This document shows, piece by piece, positions 1-8,657 of a stretch of 64,000 nucleotides of DNA (position 1 is its first letter; every line of letters begins with the position of its first letter). The translations under genes and the position numbers were made by a program. The notes below the pieces were generated by a model. It saw only the letters and a list, made by a program, of their open reading frames with translations. It was not told the DNA's origin and did no database searches. Source of the stretch: Brevibacillus invocatus (lineage in GTDB: Bacteria; Bacillota; Bacilli; Brevibacillales; Brevibacillaceae); NCBI RefSeq assembly GCF_003710915.1, contig NZ_RHHR01000003.1, positions 1-64,000 of the forward strand, given 5' to 3'.

Positions 1-73
1 TTTATGCAACGCTAGTGATTATATGCGAATCTATGTAATCATGTCATTTTTCACCTTTCATTCAAATACACAC

Positions 74-101
74 TTGAACGTTTGAATATATCTGGTATGA
101 T
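74..101 (+). promoter_or_regulatory. sigma-A type promoter for the FAD monooxygenase gene
   Basis: TTGAAC at 74-79 and TATGAT at 96-101 are separated by 16 bases and lie about 35 bases upstream of the ATG at 137. The match to the vegetative consensus is good. A start site near 108 would give a short leader. Confidence 0.6.
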
Positions 102-136
102 ATTCCTAAACAGTTGAAGAAAAGAAGGGATATCAC

Positions 137-1180
137 ATGTTCGATTACGATGCGATCGTGATTGGTGGCGGTCAGGCAGGACTTGCGATGGGCTATTATT
201 TGCAACGGATGAATAAACGGTTTGTCATGATAGATCAACAAGCACGTGTCGGCGATAGCTGGCGCAAACGATACGACACGCTGGTCTTGTTTACTCCTCG
301 TCGTTTCAATGACCTTCCCGGCTTCCCTTTTTCTGGAGATCGGAATCAATTGCCTACGAAAGATGAAACGGCTGATTATTTGGAAGCTTATGCCAACCAT
401 TTCCAATTGCCGATCATGCCGGAAAAAACCGTGGTACGTGTAGAGAAAACGGAGTCAGGCTTCCAAGTATTCACGACGGATGAAGTGCTGAGCGCTCCCT
501 CTGTCGTCATTGCCACTGGCCCCTTTCATACCCCGTACATTCCGGACAAACATATGGAGCTTGCCCAAGACATCGTTTCTCTGCATACAGCTGATTACCG
601 AAATGGGCTGCAGCTGCAGCCGGGTCCCGTCTTAGTCGTGGGCGGTGGAAACTCCGGGGCGCAAATTGCGGTAGAACTGGCTGCTTCTCGTCCGGTTATC
701 CTGTCGATGGGACAGTCACGGTCCTTCCTTCCCATCACGATCATGGGGGTGTCGATCTTCTGGTTGCTGAAAGCAGCGGGTCTTTTGACGCTCCCAGGTA
801 CCAGCTGGATCGGAAAGCGATGGAAGCAGCGACCTGATCCGATCTTTGGCTATGAAAAACAGATGCGAGAGCTGGAACGGTCTGGAAAGCTGCGGATTGC
901 CGAGCGTACACTCTCCATACAAGGTGACCTCGCTACGTTTTCTGATGGGGAACAAGCCAGCTTCTCCAATGTCATTTGGGCAACCGGATTTCGTCCCAGC
1001 TATGAGTGGCTGCACGTACCTGGCGCCTTGAACGATGCAGGACGCCCTCTTCACGAAAGAGGGATTTCCCCGATTAAAGGCCTCTTTTATATCGGTCAGC
1101 CTTGGCAGCATAGTCGCACCTCCGCTCTGCTGGGAGGTGTTGGTGCTGATGCAGGCTATCTGATTCAACATATGGATTAG
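137..1180 (+). CDS. Flavin-containing monooxygenase / FAD-NAD(P)-binding oxidoreductase (CzcO-like)
   Basis: The 347-residue protein has two Rossmann dinucleotide motifs: GGGQAG at residues 10-15, which would bind FAD, and GGGNSG near residue 170, which would bind NAD(P)H. Between and after them come the ATGPFHTPYIP and IWATGFRPSY segments typical of group B flavin monooxygenases and CzcO/TrkA-like oxidoreductases. It should be a soluble cytosolic enzyme that oxygenates or oxidises a small substrate, which cannot be named from sequence. The start ATG follows an AGAAGGGATATC ribosome site. The gene is monocistronic: its own promoter precedes it and a strong terminator follows. It faces the minus-strand GABA module, with no functional link visible. 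Confidence 0.85.
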   Translation: MFDYDAIVIGGGQAGLAMGYYLQRMNKRFVMIDQQARVGDSWRKRYDTLVLFTPRRFNDLPGFPFSGDRNQLPTKDETADYLEAYANHFQLPIMPEKTVVRVEKTESGFQVFTTDEVLSAPSVVIATGPFHTPYIPDKHMELAQDIVSLHTADYRNGLQLQPGPVLVVGGGNSGAQIAVELAASRPVILSMGQSRSFLPITIMGVSIFWLLKAAGLLTLPGTSWIGKRWKQRPDPIFGYEKQMRELERSGKLRIAERTLSIQGDLATFSDGEQASFSNVIWATGFRPSYEWLHVPGALNDAGRPLHERGISPIKGLFYIGQPWQHSRTSALLGGVGADAGYLIQHMD

Positions 1181-1207
1181 CGAGAACAATCCTGATCGAG
1201 TAACACA

Positions 1208-1240
1208 AAGAAAGCGAGCCCGTTTCAGGCTCGCTTTCTT
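1208..1240. terminator. Bidirectional intrinsic terminator between convergent genes
   Basis: A 13-base perfect stem (AAGAAAGCGAGCC with its complement) surrounds a 7-base loop. It ends in a short T tract on the plus side and is preceded by A residues, so it can serve both the monooxygenase gene and the aldehyde dehydrogenase gene. Confidence 0.8.
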
Positions 1241-1259
1241 TAATTGACCATCCGAAGAC

Positions 1260-2684
1260 TTACAGCTTGATCGTGATCAGCTTCAATTCGGTCATTTCTT
1301 CAACCGCATACTTGATGCCTTCGCGTCCAAAGCCGCTCTCTTTGACACCGCCATACGGCATGTGGTCTACGCGGAAGGTCGGAACGTCGTTGATCATCAC
1401 GCCGCCAACTTCCATCTCGTCCGCTGCTTTCATCGCCTTGTGGATGTCTTTGGTGTAAATACCGGCTTGCAGACCGTATCGAGAGTCATTCACGCTCTCG
1501 ATCGCCTCATCGAAGCTTTGGAAAGGTGTCACTACCACGATAGGGCCAAAAACTTCCTGGCACGAGCACTTCATGTCACGCGCTACGTTCGTCAAGATCG
1601 TTGGAGCAAACAAACGGTCAGAAACCGGCTTGCCGCCTGTCACCACATTTGCTCCTCTGGAGATCGCTTCTTCCACCCAGTCCGTCATACGCTGATGGTC
1701 TTTGGGAGAAATAAGCGAGGACATATCAGTCGCTTCTTCCAGTGGATCTCCGAGCACCAGCTTTTCAGCTGCTGCCTTAAACGCCCCGAGGAATTCCTCG
1801 TATTTGCTCTCATGCACATAAACGCGCTGCAAGGAAATGCAAACCTGCCCACTGAAAGAGAAGCCGCCTATGACGCAGCGATCGATCAGAGCTTGGTTGA
1901 TCTCTGCCGTTTCATCGATAATCAGGGCTGAATTGGAGCCAAGCTCCAGTGTTACCCGCTTCAATCCAGCCTTGTTTTTCATCGCGATGCCTACTTCCGG
2001 GCTACCTGTAAAGGTGATGGCCGCGATGCGGTTATCCTGGACGAGCTTCTCACCAACGATAGCACCTTTTCCAGGTAAAATGTTCAAGGCTCCTTTTGGC
2101 AAGCCTGCCTCTGTAAAAATTTCCGCCAACACGAGGGAGCTAAGCGGTGTTTGGCTTGCTGGCTTCAGCACGACCGTATTCCCTGCTGCAAATGCAGGTC
2201 CCAGCTTGTGGGCTACCAGATTGAACGGGAAGTTAAACGGCGTGATTGCCCCTACTACACCGATAGGCTTGCGGACCGTAAACGCAAGTCTCCCCTCTCC
2301 GCCAGGTGCTGCATCCAGCGGAATCGTCTCGCCATGTATCCGCTTTGCTTCCTCAGCAGCGAATTTGTAGGTCTGAATCGTCCGCGCGATTTCCGTTCTA
2401 CCTGTGCGAATCGGTTTGGCTGCTTCTGTTGCAAGGATTTGCGCCAGTTCCTCCTGACGCGCCTCCATAATGGCGACTGCTTTCTCCAGAATCGCAGCCC
2501 GTTTGCTCGCAGGCATTTTCGCCATATCCTTGCTTGCTTTACCCGCAGCTTCGATCGCTTCATCTACATCCGCTGCATCCGCCTGCCCAATCTCTGCGAT
2601 GAGTTCGCCAGAGAAAGGAGAATACAGGGGTTGGTACTCCTTTGCTTCTTTCCATTCTCCATTGATGAACAAATGTTTTTTCAT
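1260..2684 (-). CDS. gabD: NAD(P)-dependent aldehyde dehydrogenase, probable succinate-semialdehyde dehydrogenase
   Basis: This 474-residue protein is a full-length member of the aldehyde dehydrogenase superfamily. The general base lies in LELGSNSA (Glu near 246) and the catalytic thiol in FSGQVCIS (Cys near 281). The cofactor segment FNFPFNL and the C-terminal PYGGVKESG are intact. It starts 23 bases after the stop of gabT on the same strand, so the pair forms an operon. The likely role is oxidation of the succinate semialdehyde made by GabT to succinate. The family also includes lactaldehyde and other semialdehyde dehydrogenases, so the substrate assignment rests on context. A close paralogue is encoded at 29441-30859. 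Confidence 0.8.
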   Translation of the reverse strand: MKKHLFINGEWKEAKEYQPLYSPFSGELIAEIGQADAADVDEAIEAAGKASKDMAKMPASKRAAILEKAVAIMEARQEELAQILATEAAKPIRTGRTEIARTIQTYKFAAEEAKRIHGETIPLDAAPGGEGRLAFTVRKPIGVVGAITPFNFPFNLVAHKLGPAFAAGNTVVLKPASQTPLSSLVLAEIFTEAGLPKGALNILPGKGAIVGEKLVQDNRIAAITFTGSPEVGIAMKNKAGLKRVTLELGSNSALIIDETAEINQALIDRCVIGGFSFSGQVCISLQRVYVHESKYEEFLGAFKAAAEKLVLGDPLEEATDMSSLISPKDHQRMTDWVEEAISRGANVVTGGKPVSDRLFAPTILTNVARDMKCSCQEVFGPIVVVTPFQSFDEAIESVNDSRYGLQAGIYTKDIHKAMKAADEMEVGGVMINDVPTFRVDHMPYGGVKESGFGREGIKYAVEEMTELKLITIKL

Positions 2685-2707
2685 CCTGCTTCACCCCATG
2701 CGAGAGA

Positions 2708-4057
2708 TTAGTTGGTTACGTATATGCCTTTCAGAACATCGGTCATGATGTCCAAGCCTTCCTGCAGTTGCTCATCTGTGATGACCAGAGGTGTCAGGAA
2801 GCGCAAAATGTTGCTGTGCACACCAGCAGACAGGACAACGACACCATTTTCATAGCAGCCTTTTGTCAGCTTGCCTACCAATTCCTTCGCCGGAGCACCG
2901 GTTTGCGGATCTACGAACTCTACTGCGCACATCGCTCCGAGACCACGTACGTCTGCGATTACAGGGAGTTCTTTTTGCAGGTCACGGAAATGCTTTTGGA
3001 TCGTATCACCAATGATTTGTGCGCGCTCTGCCAGGTTTTCACGCTCCATTTTTTCAATGACAGCCAGAGCCGCTACGCAACCGAGTGGGCTGCCGCCGTA
3101 CGTGCCACCGATTTCTCCTGCCGTCGGTGCGTCCATGATCTCCGCACGCCCTGTAACCGCACTGATTGGCACACCTGCTGCGATGGATTTGGACATGGTG
3201 ATGATGTCAGGCTCGATCCCGAAGTGCGTGGACGCAAACATCGAACCAGTACGGCAGAAGCCTGTTTGAATTTCATCAGAGATAAAGAGAATGTTATGTT
3301 TTTTACAAATGTTGTAGATGCCTTGGACAAAAGAGACTGGAGGAATAACGAAGCCACCTTCTCCTTGTACCGGCTCCATGATCACCGCAGCCAATTCCTC
3401 AGGGGACACTTCTGTCAGAAGGAAGTCTTCAAATTGATTGACGCAGTATTGAGCGTATTCTTCTTCCGTCATCCCCACTGGTTTGTTTGCCATGTAAGGG
3501 AACTGGGCTTTGTAGGTTGCTGGTGCGAATGGACCCATTTTGTATTTGTAAGGCTTCACCTTGCTCGTCAGGGACATTCCCAAAAGGGTGCGACCATGGA
3601 AACCGCGAGTAAAGGAAACGATTCCTTGGCGACCTGTGTATTTGCGTGCGATTTTTACCGCGTTTTCTACCGCTTCCGCTCCACTGTTGGCAAACATCGT
3701 TTTCTTTTCAAAGCTGCCCGGCGTGATTTCAGCCAGCTTTTCAGCCAACTGCACGTATGGCTCATACATGGCTACGTGGAAGCAGGTATGGATGTATTTG
3801 TCCAGCTGTTCCTTCAGCACATTTACGACCTCGGGAGCACAGTGCCCCGCATTAATAGTGCCGATCGCACCAGCAAAATCCAAGTACGTATTGCCATCTA
3901 CGTCATGAAGCAAAGCTCCAGATGCCGTCTCAACGACTACTGGTGTGTTGTTTCCGACACCACTTGGTACTGCTTTTTCTCTTCTGGCAATAATAGACGC
4001 GCCCTTAGGACCTGGCACACCTGCAGATACATTGACGAATTTACGCTGTTTGGACAT
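2708..4057 (-). CDS. gabT: 4-aminobutyrate aminotransferase (class III, PLP-dependent)
   Basis: The enzyme transfers the amino group of GABA to 2-oxoglutarate, giving succinate semialdehyde and glutamate. The 449-residue protein shows class III aminotransferase features: GNTYLDFAGAIGT near the N terminus, FTRGFHGRTLLG, the ISDEIQTGF aspartate segment and the lysine of TMSKSIAAG that would carry PLP. An upstream in-frame TTG at 4066 abuts the ribosome site AAAGGAG, so I place the start at the ATG at 4057, nine bases after that site. A -24/-12 promoter about 65 bases upstream and an enhancer-binding regulator encoded next door indicate sigma-54 control of gabT and the dehydrogenase gene that follows it. 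Confidence 0.9.
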   Translation of the reverse strand: MSKQRKFVNVSAGVPGPKGASIIARREKAVPSGVGNNTPVVVETASGALLHDVDGNTYLDFAGAIGTINAGHCAPEVVNVLKEQLDKYIHTCFHVAMYEPYVQLAEKLAEITPGSFEKKTMFANSGAEAVENAVKIARKYTGRQGIVSFTRGFHGRTLLGMSLTSKVKPYKYKMGPFAPATYKAQFPYMANKPVGMTEEEYAQYCVNQFEDFLLTEVSPEELAAVIMEPVQGEGGFVIPPVSFVQGIYNICKKHNILFISDEIQTGFCRTGSMFASTHFGIEPDIITMSKSIAAGVPISAVTGRAEIMDAPTAGEIGGTYGGSPLGCVAALAVIEKMERENLAERAQIIGDTIQKHFRDLQKELPVIADVRGLGAMCAVEFVDPQTGAPAKELVGKLTKGCYENGVVVLSAGVHSNILRFLTPLVITDEQLQEGLDIMTDVLKGIYVTN

Positions 4058-4121
4058 TCGATCCAACTCCTTTAGATAGGAAATGAATTAAGATTGATGA
4101 ATACCTTCAGCTTTTTATTAA

Positions 4122-4137
4122 TGCAAAAAGCATGCCA
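4122..4137 (-). promoter_or_regulatory. Sigma-54 (SigL) -24/-12 promoter of gabT
   Basis: Read on the minus strand the site is TGGCATGCTTTTTGCA. TGGCAT forms the -24 element and TTGCA the -12 element, with the GG and GC dinucleotides at the canonical spacing. It lies 65 bases upstream of the gabT ATG and just downstream of a gene for a sigma-54 activator. Confidence 0.85.
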
Positions 4138-4189
4138 AGCACTAAAACCCGATAAAAGCTCTTTGTCTTGGCATCCTTTCCACCCCGTT

Positions 4190-4250
4190 ATCCAAATTTG
4201 AATTAAAATCGCCGAATATCTCGATTCAATATTGAATTAATGAATTCATT
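4190..4250. promoter_or_regulatory. AT-rich palindromes, candidate activator-binding (UAS) sites
   Basis: ATTCAATATTGAAT at 4224-4237 is a perfect 14-base palindrome. AATGAATTCATT at 4239-4250 is a perfect 12-base palindrome, and a TTTGAATT half-site lies near 4196. They sit 55-130 bases upstream of the sigma-54 promoter, where enhancer sites are expected. Assignment to the neighbouring activator is inference. Confidence 0.55.
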
Positions 4251-4256
4251 TATGAA

Positions 4257-5660
4257 TCAATGGCGAATTTGGTATTTTTGCAGCTTGCGAACGACAGAAG
4301 GCTGGCTGATTCCCAGCATTTGGGCCATCTCTGCCGTAGTCCTGCATCGCTCTTCGGCATACCTCATCCACTTTTCTTCCACCTGCTCCAGCGCTTCCTT
4401 CAGCGAAAAGCTGGTCATCATCGGGTCGATTTCCGTCTGTTCCGAGTATCCTGTCCGAACCTCTGGCGGCAAATGAGCAATCGTGATGTTATCCTCGTCG
4501 GTTGTGACCACCATGCGCTCCAGTACGTTTTCCAGCTCTCGAACATTCCCCGGCCAGTCATACTGCAGCAATGCAGCCGTCGTAGCTCCATCCAATCGCT
4601 TATCCAGTCCGTAACGCTCGTTCAGGTTGCGCAGCACGACCCTGATTAGCGCTGCAATATCCTCAGGACGCTCCCGAAGAGGCGGCACTTGTATCGGCAC
4701 GACGTTCAGCCGGAAATAGAGATCCTGTCGGAACTTCCCTTCCTTCACCATCGCTTCCAGATTGCGGTTCGTCGCTGCGATTAAGCGAAAATCCACTTCG
4801 CGATAAGTCGTACTGCCGATTCGCTGCAGCCGTTTTTCCTGAATCACCTTCAGCAGCTTGGCCTGCAAGGTGAGCGGCAGCTCCCCCAATTCGTCCAGAA
4901 AAAGGGTTCCCTCATTTGCCATCTCGATAATACCCTGCTTTCCGGTCTTGCCTGCACCGGTAAAAGATCCAGCTTCATACCCAAAAAGCTCAGATTCGAG
5001 AAGTCCCTCTGGAATGGAGCCACAGTTGATCTCGACAAATTGTCCACCTGAGCGGCGACTATTGCGGTGAATATCCTTGGCGATCACATTTTTCCCTACG
5101 CCAGATTCGCCGAGAATGAGGACATTCGAATCGACGACAGACACTTTTTTGATCAATCGATTGATCGCAAGCATGGCTTCACTTACGGCGACGACACCAT
5201 CCTGACTCTTTTCGCGCAGCTCTACTATCTCGCTCTCGAACTGTTTCAGCTGTTGATTCATACTCTCGTAGCGCTGCTTTAATTCCAGAATCTCAGTCAG
5301 ATCGTGTGAATAATTGACGACCGCGATTAATTTTCCTTCTGTAGAGTATATAGGATAGGCAGAGACCATCAACTGCTGGCCCTTTCTGGTTTCCTGCAGG
5401 ATCGTTTGCGGGATTCGCTTTTGCATAACCATGTGGGTGACAGAAGGGTAGAAAATCTTTTCTTCCTCCAATTCGATCACATTACGCCCCAAAAGCTCTT
5501 CCTTGCTTCTGCCGTACATCTCTTCACAGGAATCCCCAATCAGTCGGATGAATCCTTCGCCATCCGTGATGATCAGATGATCGCGAGAGGTCTCGACAAT
5601 CCCCTCCAGTACCTGCTTGAGCCAAGATTCTTCTTGCTCGATTTGCTGGTAGACGTGCAT
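4257..5660 (-). CDS. gabR: Sigma-54-dependent transcriptional activator with PAS domain (GabR-like)
   Basis: The 467-residue protein has an N-terminal PAS sensor (about 15-125), a short coiled coil (about 130-160), a sigma-54 AAA+ domain (about 165-395) and a C-terminal Fis-type helix-turn-helix (ISQPSVVRKLQKYQI). The ATPase shows Walker A GESGVGKN near 185, Walker B FLDELGE, and a sigma-54 contact loop reading GSFTGA instead of the usual GAFTGA. It should activate gabT-gabD from the adjacent -24/-12 promoter. Sigma-54 GabR activators beside gabT/gabD are known in the Bacillus cereus group. I chose the ATG at 5660 because GGTGGTGTGAT lies just before it; an in-frame start at 5705 lacks a ribosome site. 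Confidence 0.85.
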   Translation of the reverse strand: MHVYQQIEQEESWLKQVLEGIVETSRDHLIITDGEGFIRLIGDSCEEMYGRSKEELLGRNVIELEEEKIFYPSVTHMVMQKRIPQTILQETRKGQQLMVSAYPIYSTEGKLIAVVNYSHDLTEILELKQRYESMNQQLKQFESEIVELREKSQDGVVAVSEAMLAINRLIKKVSVVDSNVLILGESGVGKNVIAKDIHRNSRRSGGQFVEINCGSIPEGLLESELFGYEAGSFTGAGKTGKQGIIEMANEGTLFLDELGELPLTLQAKLLKVIQEKRLQRIGSTTYREVDFRLIAATNRNLEAMVKEGKFRQDLYFRLNVVPIQVPPLRERPEDIAALIRVVLRNLNERYGLDKRLDGATTAALLQYDWPGNVRELENVLERMVVTTDEDNITIAHLPPEVRTGYSEQTEIDPMMTSFSLKEALEQVEEKWMRYAEERCRTTAEMAQMLGISQPSVVRKLQKYQIRH

Positions 5661-5769
5661 GAAATCACACCACCGTTTCCTCATGTTGTTGAACAGCATC
5701 ACCATCTGCGTACGGTCGTCAATCCCTTGTCTGAAAGGTATCGATGGCCTGATTGCAGCCTTTACGGAA

Positions 5770-5798
5770 AAGCCATCTCCCGGAAATGAGAGATGGCT
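5770..5798 (-). terminator. Intrinsic terminator after acsA
   Basis: A 10-base stem (AAGCCATCTC with GAGATGGCTT) has a 9-base loop and is followed by TTTT on the minus strand, 17 bases beyond the acsA stop codon. Confidence 0.75.
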
Positions 5799-5814
5799 TT
5801 GTACGGTTGATCGT

Positions 5815-7530
5815 CTAGTCTTCCATCGTGGAGAGATCGCCAGTCGGAAGACCCAATTCCCACGCCTTCAGAACACGGCGCATGATTTTTCCAGAACGAG
5901 TCTTCGGAAGCTTGTCACGGAACTCGATTTCACGCGGTGCTGCATGGGCAGCAAGTCCTTCCTTCACAAACTTACGGATGTCTTCCATCAGTTCTTCACT
6001 TGGCTCAAATCCATCGCGCAGAGAAATGAACGCTTTGATAATTTCCCCGCGTACCGGGTCAGGCTTGCCGATGACACCTGCTTCCGCTACTGCCGGATGC
6101 TCAACCAGCTTGCTTTCGACCTCAAATGGTCCTACGCGTTCGCCGGAAGTGTTGATGACATCATCGATTCTTCCCTGGAACCAGAAGTAGCCTTCTTCGT
6201 CCTTGTAAGCAGAATCGCCCGAAACATACCATCCTGGAATATTGAAATACTCCTGGTATTTCGCTGGATTGCTCCAAATCTGTCTCATCATCGCTGGCCA
6301 GCCTGTGCGAATGGCAAGATTCCCCATCCGGTTTGGCGGCAATTCATTGCCCTGATCGTCGATGATCGCGGCGTAAATACCTGGGAATGGTTTGCCCATA
6401 GAGCCAGGTTTGATTTCCATGCAGCGGAAGTTGGAGATCAGTTGACCACCCGTCTCGGTCATCCACCAGTTGTCATGAATCCGGTGGTTAAAGGCCCGAA
6501 GTCCCCAGTATACGACTTCTGGATTGAGGGGTTCGCCGACACTCAGGACGTGGCGCAGGCTGGAGAGGTCAAATTGCTTGATCACTTCGTCGCCAGCTCC
6601 CATCAGCATTCGGAATGCTGTCGGGGCACTGTACCACACCGTTACCTTGTACTTTTCAATCGTTTTGTACCAGTCCTCCGGCGTAAATCTTCCACCCCGT
6701 ACAACCATCGTAGCACCGTTTAACCAAGGTGAAAAGATCCCGTAGGAAGTGCCAGTCACCCAGCCCGGGTCTGCCGTGCACCAGTATACGTCGTTCTCTT
6801 GCAGATCCACAATCCATTTACCTGTCTGCAGGTGCTGGATCATGGCATTATGAACATGGAGTACGCCTTTTGGCTTGCCTGTCGATCCAGACGTATAGTG
6901 AAGGATCATGCCATCTTCGCGGTCGACCCACTCAATCTCAAAATCAGATGTAGCGTCCGCCATCGCTGCCTCAAAGCTGACTTGCCCTTCCTCCAATTCT
7001 CCCTTTGCTCCGACCAGAATCACGTGCTTGAGCGCAGGCAGGTCTTTTACAGGCACGCGAGACAAGAGAGCTGGTGTCGTGACGATCGCCACTGCTTCAC
7101 TGTTTTCCAAGCGATCGCGCACAGCAGCTTCCATGAAAGCTTCGAATAACGGTCCGACAATCGCGCCGACTTTCAAGGTTCCTAAAACGCTTACATAAAG
7201 CTCCGGCGTACGAGGCATAAAGACAAAAACGCGATCTCCCTTGGCAATACCCAAGTTGCGAAGAACGTTACCAAACTTGTTCGATAATTCACTCAACTGG
7301 GCAAAGGAGTAGCTTTCTTCTCGGACTGCATCACTATATAGCAAGGCTGTCTTATCTTTGCGTTCTGTCAAAAGATGACGATCAATGGCTTCATAGGCCA
7401 TGTTCAATTTACCTGTTTCATACCAAGTAAATTCTTTTTCTACATCTGCCCAATCGAAGTTGGCGTATGCTTCGTCGTAGTTTTTCAGGTTAAAGTTCCC
7501 TGGTGCTACTGGGATTTTTTCTACTTTCAT
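5815..7530 (-). CDS. acsA: Acetyl-CoA synthetase
   Basis: AcsA activates acetate to acetyl-CoA through acetyl-AMP. The 571 residues match the 572 of Bacillus subtilis AcsA. Visible motifs are the AMP-binding loop YTSGSTGKPKG near 212, the WWMTETGG segment, the YVSGDSAYKDEEGY hinge region and the C-terminal RSGKIMRR, whose lysine near 548 is the residue acetylated by AcuA in relatives. The ATG follows AAGGAGAGTGGGCTC. The gene lies upstream of the GABA regulator on the same strand but is closed by its own terminator. No clear CcpA site was found upstream. Confidence 0.93.
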   Translation of the reverse strand: MKVEKIPVAPGNFNLKNYDEAYANFDWADVEKEFTWYETGKLNMAYEAIDRHLLTERKDKTALLYSDAVREESYSFAQLSELSNKFGNVLRNLGIAKGDRVFVFMPRTPELYVSVLGTLKVGAIVGPLFEAFMEAAVRDRLENSEAVAIVTTPALLSRVPVKDLPALKHVILVGAKGELEEGQVSFEAAMADATSDFEIEWVDREDGMILHYTSGSTGKPKGVLHVHNAMIQHLQTGKWIVDLQENDVYWCTADPGWVTGTSYGIFSPWLNGATMVVRGGRFTPEDWYKTIEKYKVTVWYSAPTAFRMLMGAGDEVIKQFDLSSLRHVLSVGEPLNPEVVYWGLRAFNHRIHDNWWMTETGGQLISNFRCMEIKPGSMGKPFPGIYAAIIDDQGNELPPNRMGNLAIRTGWPAMMRQIWSNPAKYQEYFNIPGWYVSGDSAYKDEEGYFWFQGRIDDVINTSGERVGPFEVESKLVEHPAVAEAGVIGKPDPVRGEIIKAFISLRDGFEPSEELMEDIRKFVKEGLAAHAAPREIEFRDKLPKTRSGKIMRRVLKAWELGLPTGDLSTMED

Positions 7531-7629
7531 GAGCCCACTCTCCTTATACTCCTCATGGAATCTTTTTTACTCAACTTTCATAATATTTCTTTCTTTTTGT
7601 CAAAATTCCTGCTTCCATAATCCACCTTC

Positions 7630-7657
7630 TTCAAACAAGAATAAAATCTAGTATAAT
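7630..7657 (+). promoter_or_regulatory. Sigma-A promoter of the metallophosphoesterase gene
   Basis: TATAAT at 7652-7657 is preceded by TTCAAA at 7630-7635 with a 16-base spacer. The -10 overlaps an in-frame ATG at 7656, so translation must start further downstream, at 7695. Confidence 0.6.
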
Positions 7658-7694
7658 GAGCCTTGCTGACAATAAACCTGGAGGTGACAGACAA

Positions 7695-8600
7695 ATGACC
7701 TGGATGTTCCTTATTGCTGCTGTCGCCCTTCTTTATTTGCGCGCAAACCGAAATACGCACGATCTCCAAACCAAGCATATTTCCGTCTCGCTTCAATCTT
7801 CTGCACACGTTCCGAAACCAGACGATTATGAACCGATGTCGGTTTTGCATTTGTCTGACTTGCATATGGAAAACCTATCGATCGATGCTAAACGGATCGT
7901 TGCTGATTTTTCAGATCACAATCCGGACTTGATTGCCATTACAGGCGATTTGCTGGATCGCCATAAAAATATTCCCAAGGCTGTCGCGTATGTAGAAACC
8001 GTTATGCAATTAGCTCCAAAATACGGAACCTTCGTCGTATTTGGCAACCACGACTACGTTCTGTCTCCGCCCAAGCTGGCGCAGCTGAAAACAGAGCTGG
8101 AAAGACTAGGCTGCCATGTATTGATCAACGAGCATGTAACCCTGAATCATCACGGTCAGCCCTTTCACATCATTGGTGTCGATGATTTTGCGACGCGCCG
8201 CAGCAGACTCGCGCGTTCGTTCCAGCAGGTGCCTGACAAGGGTGCGAGATTGGTCCTCACCCATGACCCGAATATTGTGCTTCATATGAAGGATTATCCT
8301 TACGACTACTTGCTTTCTGGACACTTTCACGGCGGACAGATCCATTGGCCCAAGCCGTATCATCTCGCGAAGATGGGCAAACTGCCCAAGTTAAACATGG
8401 TCAAGGGCTTGCATCGTGTGGATGGACGTCCGTTTTATATCAGCGAAGGATTGGGTCAAACCGGCTTGAATGTGCGCCTTCGTTCCCGCCCTGAGATTAC
8501 GCTGCACACGTTGACGAGCAGTCCTTCTGTAGCCGAGGAGTTCCGATCCGTTGTTGCAGCCACATCGAAAGAAACTGCGCCCACACTCGCCATCGAGTAA
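7695..8600 (+). CDS. Membrane-anchored metallophosphoesterase (YkuE/YaeI-like)
   Basis: The 301-residue protein begins with a hydrophobic segment that should anchor or export it. The calcineurin-like metal-binding motifs follow in order: LSDLHM, GDLLD, GNHDY, THDPN and SGHFHGGQI. Relatives include Bacillus YkuE and E. coli YaeI, which hydrolyse phosphoester or lipid pyrophosphate substrates at the membrane or cell wall; the substrate here is unknown. I prefer the ATG at 7695 because GGAGGTGAC precedes it and because the -10 of the promoter overlaps the alternative ATG at 7656. A terminator begins inside the last codons. Confidence 0.85.
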   Translation: MTWMFLIAAVALLYLRANRNTHDLQTKHISVSLQSSAHVPKPDDYEPMSVLHLSDLHMENLSIDAKRIVADFSDHNPDLIAITGDLLDRHKNIPKAVAYVETVMQLAPKYGTFVVFGNHDYVLSPPKLAQLKTELERLGCHVLINEHVTLNHHGQPFHIIGVDDFATRRSRLARSFQQVPDKGARLVLTHDPNIVLHMKDYPYDYLLSGHFHGGQIHWPKPYHLAKMGKLPKLNMVKGLHRVDGRPFYISEGLGQTGLNVRLRSRPEITLHTLTSSPSVAEEFRSVVAATSKETAPTLAIE

Positions 8601-8627
8601 GGTATAATAGCCTTACTCGATTTTTTA
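8593..8627 (+). terminator. Intrinsic terminator overlapping the stop codon, with TATAAT in the loop
   Basis: An 11-base perfect stem (ATCGAGTAAGG with its complement) closes an 8-base loop, TATAATAG, and is followed by six T residues. The stop codon of the phosphoesterase gene lies within the left arm. Confidence 0.85.
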
Positions 8628-8657
8628 TATCGACACAAAAAAGCATGGAGGACAGTC

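Noticed and set aside
1362..1931. 189-codon plus-strand open frame opposite the aldehyde dehydrogenase gene
   Set aside because: It is the antisense shadow of a strongly conserved enzyme, has no ribosome binding site and its translation has no recognisable domain.
2768..4075. 435-codon plus-strand open frame opposite gabT
   Set aside because: It mirrors the full gabT gene; the translation is rich in Cys, His and Arg as expected for an antisense frame and lacks a ribosome site.
5659..6723. 354-codon plus-strand open frame opposite acsA
   Set aside because: Antisense of acsA, whose motifs and length are intact; no start signal supports the opposite frame.
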